From NCBI GenBank assembly GCA_000507305.1, contig DF239800.1:61496-125495 (forward strand): a DNA stretch of 64,000 nucleotides, written 5' to 3'. Every line of letters starts with the position of its first letter. Position 1 is the first letter of the stretch. The position numbers and the translations under genes were made by a program. Positions 55,096 to 64,000 of the stretch are shown piece after piece. The DNA comes from Breviolum minutum Mf 1.05b.01. Its lineage: Eukaryota > Sar > Dinophyceae > Suessiales > Symbiodiniaceae. A model generated the notes under the pieces. That model searched no databases. It was given only the letters and a program-made list of their open reading frames with translations, and was not told the DNA's origin.

Positions 55096-55489
55096 TTTGG
55101 GAGAATATGATTTGTTTCACTTTTTCCATCCACGTCGAAGTCGCAAATCCACGATGAAGGGATAAATTCGGACGGAAGGAGTGCGAATCCGGAGAGCGAC
55201 ACAAGGGGTCGAACAAACAGCAGCCGGGGAAACAAACCAGCCAAGCTGAAATTTCACGGCATAAACATTAGAGTTTACTACCTCGAACTGGAATTTGCGA
55301 TCCCCCAAAAATGAGCCAAACATCCGGATCCGTCTTGGGTCATGGTGGCTTTTTGGGTGCCAAACATTTTGGGGATGATGTAGTTTCAGCAAAAGATCCA
55401 GAGGTTTTTTTTCGTCCTCAATTTCCTATAGGCTTCCAAACATCAAACGTCAGGAGATGATCATATATGTGGAATTCTTCATTTCTGAG

Positions 55490-56135
55490 TGACGTATGAC
55501 TGGAAGCCATTGGGGATTGTTTTTGGCCCATTGGTGGAATTTCTGTTTGGTCCTCACAGCCACCGAAATCTAAGATAAATACCAGAAATGATGATTTCAA
55601 AAAATTCTATCTCCTTTCAAATATGGCTAGCTGTTAGTATCTTGGGTATCCAGCTGTTCGGTAATTTCGGGTGTGTCAATAAGCTTTGAGGAAAAAAACT
55701 CAAAGGGAGAAACACAACTTGGAAAAACCGAGCCTTTGGGGGGTGGGTTGGGCTCCGAATGGATGGACATTTTGGCGCGAGCCACGGAAGGGGGAAGGAC
55801 GAGGAGTCCCGACTGACCCATCCAAGATGGGCGCTATTGGGCTGCCTACGGAAGAATGTCCAGTTGGACGGAATTTTAGGATCAATGAGTTATTTCACCT
55901 ATACTTATTTTCATGGGGGATTCATTGGGGGTATAACCTGCTGATCCTAACGTTTTACTGACTTCCTGGGACACCCAAGTACTTCTGGATTAAGAACCTG
56001 GTAGATATTGCTAAGAAGTTGGTGAATTGGGTAATAGTTGCCATAAATTGCCAAAAAGGAATGATGATGATTCCTTACAAATCCAATCAACTTCAGAGAA
56101 TGGTAATGGAACCGCAATACTACTACCAGCATCTT
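55490..56135 (+). repeat. Left copy of the ~645-bp direct repeat flanking the viral fossil
   Basis: The stretch from TGACGTATGACTGG to TACTACCAGCATCTT recurs at 59,006-59,650 with about seven substitutions and two small indels by eye (around 1 percent). It is host-type non-coding DNA containing an FB-P-like piece (CTTCCTGGGACACCCAAGTA). The ORFs in it are short and lack motifs. At its right end it stops inside what is an FB-J repeat in the other copy. Confidence 0.92.
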
Positions 56136-59005
56136 TCTTTTGGGTCGATATTGGAAAGACCCACCATTGTCCGAGGACCAAAGGCTAGCTGCAGAGGAAG
56201 CATTCAAGGGGTATTCTCAGAAGTTAGAGAACAGCCTCCAGATTGTGTGCTACTTCCGCAGTTTGTACGAAGTCTTGATTGATTCGGATGAACCATTTGC
56301 GACTTCAATAGCTCCGGCCGACCTTCTAACTCATCTCCAAGAGTTAGTGGAGCTCTGCCCTAAGGACCTTATTTCGGCAATCAAATACCTTGTGGTTTGG
56401 CCGATGGCTAGGTTTCTTAAGCAAGATCTCCCTCCCAGGCCTGATGGCTTGAGTGAGAATAAGGTCGTTAAGCTTCCATTTGTCCGATTCAAAGGAGGCA
56501 CTGATGGTCCACGTCGACACTTACGCAATCTGGCTGCGGCCAGGCCCACGAACCGTAGGGCAATGCAAGTGTTCAGGGGTCCAAACGCGGACTCCCTCAG
56601 GTGCGAGAGGAGTTTATCCTTGCGACTAAGAGGAAACATTGTGCTGCTCTTTCGCAGCAGTTGCCTCCGATCTTTGGAAACTACCTCGATGAGTTCACCC
56701 GAGATTTGAAGGAGCTCTTCCGTGGAATCCAGTCAGTCGGCATCAGATCCTACGTTGATGAGGATGGTGCTTTGATCCGTGGGAAGCGAGTTATCCAGTG
56801 GAAACGAGATCGGCAGCTGCGCCCTTGGTGCGGCAATCCGGGCTGGAATGCCTGTGCCTTTCACTCTAGAAGTGAAGGAGGAAAGACGCAATGCGTCCGC
56901 CAATGGATCTCTTCGAGGCTCAAGGAGCTCGAACCACAGGACGACTCGTCCGAGAAGGTGAATGAGGTTTCCTCATTCCTTCGATCAAAGCATCTTCTTC
57001 CGAAAGTGCCTATGGCTACGATTGCCAAGTGGGCACAGGAGGATACCGATGCCGTGCTGGACGCCCAGGTCTGCGTGATTCAGGAGCCACTGAAGGCTCG
57101 TGTGATCACCAAACAAGACGCTAGGGCGTACTATGCAGTCATGCCTCTCCAGAAGGACTGTTGGAAGCACTTAGCTGCGAAGGAGGAGTTCAGTCTCATA
57201 GGACGACCCTTAGCCGAGGAGCGTCCGACCAACATTGATCAAGGTACTGCTCGCGTGCTTGCTGTCTCTGGCTTGAAGGAGACCTTCGACAAGTGGGTTA
57301 GCGGTGATTATTCCGCAGCCACCGATGGTCTCTCGCTGGAGATTTCACAGCTCGCACTACAACAGTACATGAGGTCAGTTGGTCTGTCAGAGAAAGATGA
57401 TCTCTGGCAGTTGGCCTCCAAGGCTTTGGGAGCTCATAAAGTGAGCTATGGGAAAACCAATGATGGCACCGAGAGTGACCGTCAGCTGCCTGATGATTTC
57501 ATCATGAAGAACGGGCAGTTAATGGGTTCCCCTATGTCCTTCCCAATCTTGTGCGCGATCAACTTTGTTGCGTACAAGACCGCTCTGCGCCAGTACATCA
57601 AGGCCAGAGGCGGGAATTGGGATGAGGTAGCCAAACTGAAGTCGTTGCCAGTGTGTGTGAATGGTGATGATATTCTCTTCAAAGCGAATGAGGAGATCTA
57701 CACCAATTTCTGGCAGCCAGCGATCAAAGCCATCGGGTTCAGCCTGAGCCAGGGCAAGAATTACTTTGCCGGCTCATTCCTTACCGTTAATTCGGAAGGT
57801 TGGCGTCCCATGAAGAATGGTCGCTTTCAAAAGTTGGGCTATCTCAACACCGGACTGATCTATGCCGGGCCGAACGGGTCGATGAGACCTCCACTTAGGC
57901 AATCACACGCCGAAATGCCTTGGACAGGCAAATTTCAGGAGTGCCTGAACGGTTGTGTGAATCCCAAGCGTACGCTTGGCCGGCTCCTCCATTTCTATGG
58001 AAACGATGTGTGGTCCCACACGAAGGGAGGTCGTTTAAACCTCTTCGCGAAGGTGGAGCAGGGTGGCCTAGGAATTTCATTACCACCTGGAATCGAACCA
58101 GGATGGACTTGGTTCCAAAAGGCACTCGCGCACCATCTCCGCCACAAGGTCTTCAATTTCTTTGAAGAATGCAAGGTCTCGCTAGGGGCTGAGATGAATT
58201 CTCTTCTCGGCCTACCCGAAGACTTTGTGTTCACGAAGGAAACTGAAGAACCCCCGTGCCAAAGTACCTATGTTACTCCCAGACTTGCTGCGCGCAGTAT
58301 GGCGAGATGATACCGTGATTTTGGCACGTGGAAAACGCAGTGGACCATCGTTCCTAGAACGCAGCCATGTGGCGAATTCGAGCACCGAATGAAGGATTGT
58401 CCAGCGGACGAACCCAACTTCCTCAGTTATTAGTTGCCGTGGGAGGAGACGGATAGTAGACGTTTCTACCATCGATTGTCCGCTACTATTATTAAGGCAG
58501 CACTGAAGGAGAAGGGACGCCTTGCGGATCCTTCATACTTCCCTTGGGAGCTACGGAGAGTATGCTCACCCCATGAATTGTCGGAGCAGCAGGATCGGAT
58601 TGACCGAGAACTGCAATTCGTCAAGGGTTGGGAAGAAGGCAGTTTTGATGCCAAAAAAATTTATCGTGTGCCTGCAGTGTGGACCGACTACACGTCGGTT
58701 CGCTGAGTCACATCCCTGTGACTCCGCCACCAGGACCAGTTCCCTACCACTTTCGCATGGGATGCCAGGAAGATGTAACGCCAAGAAGGGACAACTAGAC
58801 CCAAAGGATTCCACAAAATTCCTTCCGCGAGACCAGACACGGTCATAGGGAGGTCGGGATTGAGGGTTTATAGGTTAGTCCTTGAGGCGCCAAGTCGGAA
58901 TGGTAAACCGTGCGGAATACCGGGCTTTCCTGATAGTGATCTGGGGGGCGATGGGTGTCTCCACCACGAGATTCCCCCAGGGTAGCAGTTTTTTCTTAAG
59001 GAAGA
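56136..59005 (+). pseudogene. Endogenous RNA-virus fossil: ourmia/botourmia-like RdRp
   Basis: This 2.87-kb segment encodes a viral RNA-dependent RNA polymerase of the narna/ourmia group. Its size is close to that of a whole one-gene botourmia-like genome. The main open region (56,601-58,310) carries the palm and finger motifs in order: F (QEPLKARVITK), A (GDYSAATD), B (GQLMGSPMSFPILCAIN), C (VNGDDILF) and D/E (GKNYFAGSFLTVNSEG). N-terminal sequence lies upstream, from about 56,140, and trailing sequence runs to about 58,850. Composition is GC-richer than the surrounding host DNA. It is a non-retroviral element that was copied into DNA and inserted. It is lightly broken, with about one or two breaks. 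The near-identical flanks suggest a fairly recent insertion. Narnavirus-like ancestry is the main alternative. Confidence 0.82.
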
Positions 59006-59650
59006 TGACGTATGACTGGAAGGCATTGGGGATTGTTTTTGGCCCATTGGTGGAATTTCTGTTTGGTCCTCACAGCCCCCGAAATCTAAGATAAATACCA
59101 GAAATGATGATTTCAAAAAATTCTATCTCCTTTCAAATATGGCTAGCTGTTAGTATCTTGGGTATCCAGCTGTTCGGTAATTTCGGGTGTGTCAATAAGT
59201 TTTGAGCAAAAAAAACTCAAAGGGAGAAACACAACTTGGAAAAACCGAGCCTTTGGGGGGTGGGTTGGGCTCCGAATGGATGGACATTTTGGCGCGAGCC
59301 ACGGAAGGGGGAAGGACGAGGAGTCCCGACTGACCCATCCAAGATGGGCGCTATTGGGCTGCCTACGGAAGAATGTCCAGTTGGACGGAATTTTAGGATC
59401 AATGAGTTATTTCACCTACTTATTTTCATGGGGGATTCATTGGGGGTATAACCTGCTGATCCTAACGTTTTACTGACTTCCTGGGACACCCAAGTACTTC
59501 TGGATTAAGAACCTGGTAGATATTGCTAAGAAGTTGGTGAATTGGGTTAAAATTGCCATAAATTGCCAAAAAGGAATGATGATGATTCCTTACAAATCCA
59601 ATCAACTTCAGAGAATGGTAATGGAACCGCAATACTACTACCAGCATCTT
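59006..59650 (+). repeat. Right copy of the ~645-bp direct repeat flanking the viral fossil
   Basis: It matches 55,490-56,135. Here the sequence continues smoothly into a complete FB-J repeat (CCAGCATCTTCCAGTTCGGG), so this copy keeps the original right-hand junction. Confidence 0.92.
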
Positions 59651-59745
59651 CCAGTTCGGGTGCTGTTTGAACCCTAAGGGATGGTGTTTTTTTGGCACCC
59701 CAAGCATCATCCATTCAGCAACCCCAAAGGAAGATCCAGGTATTC
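59643..59745. repeat. FB-J repeat
   Basis: CAGCATCTTCCAGTTCGGGT, AACCCTAAGGGATGGTG, GGAAGATCCAGGTA; compare 53,881. Confidence 0.7.
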
Positions 59746-60029
59746 ATTTCGGAGGGTGTTTGGAGCACCCCGTGGCCGTCCACCAAAAAATGCGAACCAG
59801 CGACCGCACGAAAGCAACGAAGAGGGGCACCAAAAACATAGGGATCATTAAATGGAACCCATTTTTAAGGGGATGAAACAATGCAAATCGAAGGTACTTT
59901 ATAGGGATTTTCCTTTAATAGTGCATTGTTTGGGGTGGTAATACCTAGATCTCCTAGATTAGTGTAAACTCTCTAACGTAAAAGGTAGGTTCTTTTTGGT
60001 GAATTTGGACACACATTTTACACTCAAAA
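59746..60029. other. Non-coding stretch
   Basis: No gene or named repeat seen. Confidence 0.4.
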
Positions 60030-60142
60030 TCTAGGTGGTGGCTTCAAGTTTCAAACATTTTTCATTTTCAGCCCGATCCCTGGGGAAATGATCCAACTTG
60101 ACGAGCGTATTTTTGAAGTGGGTTGGTTCAACCACCAACTAG
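60030..60142. repeat. FB-I foldback element
   Basis: TCTAGGTGGTGGCTTCAAGT at the left; GGTTCAACCACCAACTAG at the right. Confidence 0.8.
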
Positions 60143-60152
60143 TTGTAGGGAA

Positions 60153-60245
60153 TGTACCCTCTGGTAAACTAACATAGCCATGGAACATCCCCATTTTCAA
60201 TAGGAAATACATCTTCAAATGGTCCATTTATACCTGGCATATTTA
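60153..60245. repeat. FB-D element with inverted core, right arm lost
   Basis: TACCCTCTGGTAAACTAACA and TAGCC start the unit. The core reads CAATAGGAAATACATCTTC, the reverse complement of the FB-D core. Confidence 0.7.
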
Positions 60246-60765
60246 GAAAAGGAAGATCCAGGTATAATTGATCCCCTGCCAACTCACCCGACTCTTGAGG
60301 TCTATCAACTTTTGACAAACTTCGCCTCCGAAGGTCCGTTTCTTGGGAGGTTTGGAGTTTTTGGTCGGGAGGTCTTGGGGTTGGGTTTGTTGCCCACCCT
60401 GTTTCTTGGAAGGAATGTTTGGGAAACATAGATTCCGAATCATTTCCAGAACTTAGGAATGTTTAAAACCATAGGGATCTGGAAGGAAATGTTTAAAAAC
60501 CGAATCATTTCCTATTTTTTCGTGGAAAACATAGGAGAAGTGCCATGAAATTTCAAGATTTTTTGAGAATAATGGTGAACGTAGAATGAGGAAAACATCG
60601 GAAACGCATCACCAAAAACACTGCAACTGTTGTGGGGGGGCGGTGTTTGAATTTAAAGAAGGGATATGTTATCCCAGCCCCGATCAAGGAGGCATTCAAA
60701 TATCGATTTGTTGGAACCCCTATATGAACCAACAAGGATTTCACATGACAAAAGATGAACCTCCC
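60246..60765. other. Non-coding stretch
   Basis: A GGAAATGTTTAAAA-type direct repeat lies near 60,460-60,500. No gene supported. Confidence 0.4.
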
Positions 60766-60980
60766 AAGTGATTCAATACGTGACCTTTTTCATCCCCAAT
60801 CCTTGATCCTTGGAGGTCACGTTCACAACCTTTGAGTTCACAAAAAACCACCACCTGGAAGTTCCGTCGCGGTTGCGACGTTCATTTCCATCAACTGGGT
60901 TTCCCCATAAAACCGGCCAAAAACCAGTTGCCTATATTTTCTTGGATGCATCCCAAAAAGGTCAGAATGGCATTGCCAGG
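60766..60980 (+). repeat. FB-F element split by inserted DNA
   Basis: AAGTGATTCAATACGTGACC and GGAGGTCACG start it; CCCAAAAAGGTCAGAATGGC and ATTGCCAGG end it. About 110 bp of foreign sequence (60,846-60,945) sits between. Confidence 0.55.
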
Positions 60981-62322
60981 TCTCCTTTTTATTTTTTCTT
61001 GTGGTAGATTCACACATGGCAGAACTTCACATTTTTCATTTGTGTTGAGTGAATTTCCCCACTACTCCTGGATGACCCAACGGCATTTGGTGACCTGTGG
61101 TGACGTTTTTTTTGTTCAAAGGATGGCCATGTTGTTTGTCCATACCAAACGGAAATCTCCATGAACCAACAAGAAGGGGCCCCCAATAGGTTATTTCATC
61201 TATGGATGAAAATCCTATCTCTGCTGCATCGGACAAGATTCTGATCGCATAAACATGATGAAGGGCCACCACAGCGAGTCTTCTTACTTTACCACCTATG
61301 TCTGGCAAGGAATTTCTATTTTTTTTCGGGTACTTTCCACTTTTTGTTTTGGACATTTCCAACCAGAAAAAAACCAGAAAAAACGATTTCTATTTCTCAA
61401 CCTGAAACCCTGCAACCTCCACCCCCAACCCCGGAAACTCCGATCATCTTCCAGTTGGCTGTCCATTTTTCAGGGGCTTTCACTTGCTGGATTCAACTTC
61501 GGGGAGTCCTCGTGTTTTCCTTGGGTCCAAAATTCGGTGGGCTTCGGAATGAATCCCCAATTTTTGGGGTCCGAAAAGACACCCCGACCCACTTGGCAGA
61601 GCCTGAAATCAGGATGTACCGATGCTGGACTGGAGATAGAGGCCAAGGGAAAATTTTGAATTCGTTCAACGTTTTTTTTTTCGCCCAAAGAGAGGGTGAG
61701 TTTTTTTGTTTCAAACGGCCCCACCGGGGAATGATTGCGGCATGCCAGTCGTTTCGGAGACTTTGGTGCCTGGTTGCCACATGATTGATATCTTGATACA
61801 GGGGGCGGTTGCATACGCAACATGAATGCAGGATGTATGATGCAGGTAGGACAACTCTGAGAGAGATGTTTTGGCTTGACTTGCAGGGAGACGTGACAAT
61901 GACATACTTGAAGAAAGGCACAAAAAACACAACAGAATAGAAAAGACATGTGTTTTTGATGAGTTAAATAGTCACTAGGGAAAATCACATGATATTTGCG
62001 ACAGTTCTTTTTGCAGGCTTTGCCAGGCCTGCTGTGCAATCTACAACTCCAAATTTTGGTAGGGAGGTCAGAGCTGCAACATACATATAACTTTGACACG
62101 GCCCCCGCCCTGTAACAGTTCAAAAATGGTTTTTATCATATTCCTTATAACAAAATTAGCACCAGAAAGTAGCCAAATCATTTGCCTGAAGTTTCCGGTA
62201 CTGGGTGTATTTTCTGCCTGTTCCCTTTCCCTTTTCCTGGGCCCACCCTCCACTCTCCCATCTACTCATTTCTCTTCCACCAGACCTGTTCTCCATTCTC
62301 CACTCTCCAACTTCCCCTCACT
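60981..62322. other. Non-coding stretch
   Basis: Overlapping ORFs on both strands (for example 61,255-61,784 plus and 61,470-62,123 minus) have no recognised domain, and opposing frames are open over the same bases. No gene is called. Confidence 0.35.
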
Positions 62323-62562
62323 CTCCCCTCTCCCCCTTCCCATCTCCAGCCCATCTCTTTCATCTCCCTCCCCTCTCCCCCTTCCCATCTCCAGCCCATC
62401 TCTTTCATCTCCCTCCCCTCTCCCCCTTCCCATCTCCAGCCCATCTCTTTCATCTCCCTCCCCTCTCCCCCTTCCCATCTCCAGCCCATCTCTTTCGTCT
62501 CCCTCCCTTCTCCCCCTTCCCATCTCCAGCCCATCTCTTTCATCTCCTTCCCCTCTCACCTT
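62323..62562 (+). repeat. 45-bp minisatellite, about five units
   Basis: A pyrimidine-rich unit containing CCCTTCCCATCTCCAGCCCA and TCTCTTTCATCTCC repeats every 45 bases with few changes. Because 45 is a multiple of three, all frames stay open and give 15-residue repeat peptides; this does not indicate a gene. Confidence 0.93.
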
Positions 62563-62612
62563 TATTATTGGATGACAATAAACGGACTGTCCAAAAGAAA
62601 CCACGGACCATT

Positions 62613-62665
62613 TTGTATATATATATATATATTTTTATATGATATATTATATATTATTATATAAA
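62613..62665. repeat. AT microsatellite
   Basis: TATATATATATATATATT followed by TATTATATATTATTATAT. Confidence 0.85.
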
Positions 62666-63309
62666 GGGAAGGGCTGCAAAGTTCCGGTCTGACGGTCGAA
62701 GTGTAATTGTGTAAAAGTTGTCATGATTCATGATAATTAAAAGATGGCATGCAGGTGATTATCAGGCTATGGGCTATGGATGTGGTTGGATGTTTGCAAT
62801 TGCAATGTCCATCTGTTTCAAACACCTGTCCAGTTTCTGGCTGGGCAATGTGGCTATGGCTATAGCTATGCCGCCTATGCCGCCTCTCTATTTATTGGCT
62901 TTGTTACCGTTCGCGCGCGAGCGTTGGGTTACTACTTGGGTTGGGTTGGTTGTTTCAAGGTGTTTGTCTTTGAGACGTTTTTGTTCTGAGCGGGGTTGGC
63001 TTTTGCGTTTGGGGTTGCTACCGTGGCATGATTCTGATTATCATTCATCCGTGTTCTCTTTTCAAAGTTTGGGCTTCACATTGAACCTGATGATATGGTT
63101 GCAGCTGTGCTGTCATATCATTCCGGTCCTGTTGATGCCCGAGCTCATGTTCTTCAACGGGGTGATTCAAGAGACAACGAAAATGAAGCATTGACTGATG
63201 TCAATCAATGTCTCATTTAAACGCACATGCATGCTGGCCGAGTATGGGAGCAGCGGAACATGAATCAAGAGTCATGTCTTCAAGTTAAGTGTGGTGTGCA
63301 GCATTTTTG
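62666..63309. other. Stretch with one unassigned ORF
   Basis: A 154-codon plus-strand frame (62,730-63,194) reads hydrophobic and methionine/tryptophan-rich through CTATGGCTATAGCTATG-type low-complexity DNA. No motif or splice support, so it is left uncalled. Confidence 0.3.
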
Positions 63310-63400
63310 ACTAGACGAAGACTGTGACTTATGTAACTTATGACTATGAGTCATGACTATGACTATGCCTCTTTGACTCCGACTATGATCTTGACTTTTG
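63310..63400 (+). repeat. Degenerate GACTATGA repeats
   Basis: GACTTATGTAACTTATGACT, ATGAGTCATGACTATGACTA and TGACTCCGACTATGATC form a drifted short tandem run. Confidence 0.55.
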
Positions 63401-63564
63401 ATTAAAAATTGGGCGTCTGCCAGGTTTTTGGCCATGTTGGTGTCGGCTCATCGTACCTTAGTTTTTCTTCATCATCTACGTCTATGTTGAGAAGGCTGGT
63501 GCTTTGAGTGTAAGCACTTGGAACTTGTCTTGTAAGTTGTATTATTATGTTTGTTGTTGTCGCA

Positions 63565-63591
63565 GCCCTAAACCCTAAACCCTAAACCCTA
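63565..63591 (+). repeat. Telomere-like CCCTAAA repeats
   Basis: Between three and four perfect CCCTAAA units (the TTTAGGG type), interstitial, just before a minisatellite. Confidence 0.85.
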
Positions 63592-63689
63592 CGAAAAAAA
63601 ACGGGCAGCATTTCCCCTTAAAGAAATCACAAAGTGCAGGACTATATAGTAAGTAACGTCCCACAAAGACCACAACTGGACGCACAAAT

Positions 63690-64000
63690 TTTAGCACCAG
63701 AAAAACCACAATTCATCACCTCTCGACAGCCAATTTTAGCACCAGAAAAACCACAATTCATCACCTCTCGACAGCCAATTTTAGCACCAGAAAAACCACA
63801 ATTCATCACCTCCCGACAGCCAATTTTAGCACCAGACATTGGCCGATTCATTTGTTTGGATTTCGGTTGCGCCCGGGTGATCTACCAGAAATTGCATCTC
63901 GACCACAAAAAAACCACAACTCATCACCTCTCGACAGCCAATTTTAGCACCAGAAAAACCACAACTCGATCACCTCTAAACGACAGCCAATTTTACAACC
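63690..64000 (+). repeat. 45-bp minisatellite continuing past the window end
   Basis: The unit AATTTTAGCACCAGAAAAAC + CACAATTCATCACCTCTCGA + CAGCC repeats every 45 bases from 63,690. A unique interruption lies at about 63,837-63,900, then it resumes to the window end with drift. There are no unique spacers, so it is not CRISPR. Confidence 0.92.

Noticed and set aside
61470-62123. 217-codon minus-strand ORF
   Set aside because: It overlaps open plus-strand frames over the same bases and has no recognisable domain; AT-rich background.
62093-62664. 160-codon serine/proline-rich ORF
   Set aside because: It is the translation of the 45-bp minisatellite, and all frames on both strands are open there.
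62730-63194. 154-codon hydrophobic ORF
   Set aside because: Low-complexity DNA, no motif, no splice or start context; left uncalled.
63690-64000. Possible CRISPR-like array
   Set aside because: Units abut without unique spacers and the sequence is eukaryotic; it is a minisatellite.

Overview
The window looks like nuclear DNA of a dinoflagellate. The strongest sign is a 22-nt stretch at 860-881 that matches the dinoflagellate trans-spliced leader (DinoSL) at 21 positions. Supporting signs are TTTAGGG-type telomere-like repeats, a Ty1/copia element carrying a DNA-methyltransferase-like domain, very low gene density, and host exons whose borders would need an unusual splice donor. The species cannot be named from the sequence; a Symbiodiniaceae-like or other Suessiales alga is plausible. 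No tRNA, rRNA, CRISPR array or prokaryotic operon structure was seen.

Layout. 1-860: small foldback repeats. 860-3090: a decayed LINE-type 3' part (RNase H plus C-terminal region) that begins with the DinoSL relic, so it looks like a reinserted copy of a trans-spliced mRNA. 3.1-12.6 kb: AT-rich non-coding DNA with many short inverted-repeat elements. 12.6-14.8 kb: telomere-like repeats and three kinds of tandem repeat. 14.9-16.9 kb: GC-richer exons that together read as part of a cellular RNA-dependent RNA polymerase of the RNA-silencing type (GDYDGD active-site motif). 16.9-17.3 kb: another tandem array, then a possible minus-strand exon. 17.5-31.5 kb: non-coding DNA with foldback elements and AT microsatellites. 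31,575-41,837: a young Ty1/copia retrotransposon with 195-bp LTRs that look identical. 41.8-55.5 kb: more foldback elements. 55,490-59,650: a fossil of an RNA virus (ourmia/botourmia-like RdRp) lying between two copies of a host stretch of about 645 bp. 59.7-64 kb: foldback elements, two unrelated 45-bp minisatellites and a telomere-like block.

The dominant feature by count is a set of short (70-150 bp) foldback or MITE-like families, labelled FB-A to FB-R here. Ends: FB-A GGTGTTTCC...GGTACC; FB-B CTGTTGATGGTTCAGAAAT; FB-C CTTGGAGGATCATCCCAG; FB-D CTCTGGTAAACTAACATAGC with core GAAGATGTATTTCCTATTG; FB-E ACCCTCCCTGAAACTAACAT; FB-F CCAGGTGATTCAAAGTGACC; FB-G TTGGTGGTTTGG; FB-H AAGGTTGTTTCAACACACC; FB-I CTAGGTGGTGGTTTCAA; FB-J CCAGCACCTTCC...CTAAGGGATGGTG; FB-K TACCTAGAACCCAAATGG; FB-L GGGTGAAATAACCCCAGTT; FB-M ACACCCTGGAAGATTAACAT; FB-N CATGGGGCCCCTATAAATGG; FB-P CCCTACTTGGATGTCCC; FB-Q CCAGTTGATGGAAA; FB-R an A-rich end reading GAGCAAT(G)AAAAAAA. 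None carries a transposase here, so they would need enzymes supplied from elsewhere.

How things may fit together: the host silencing polymerase and the RNA-virus fossil suggest a host that meets RNA viruses and has RNA-silencing machinery, but nothing in the sequence links the two directly. Coordinates of repeats are by eye and good to a few bases. Exon borders are inferred from reading frame and splice-like sites. Unresolved bases (N) mark likely assembly joins.
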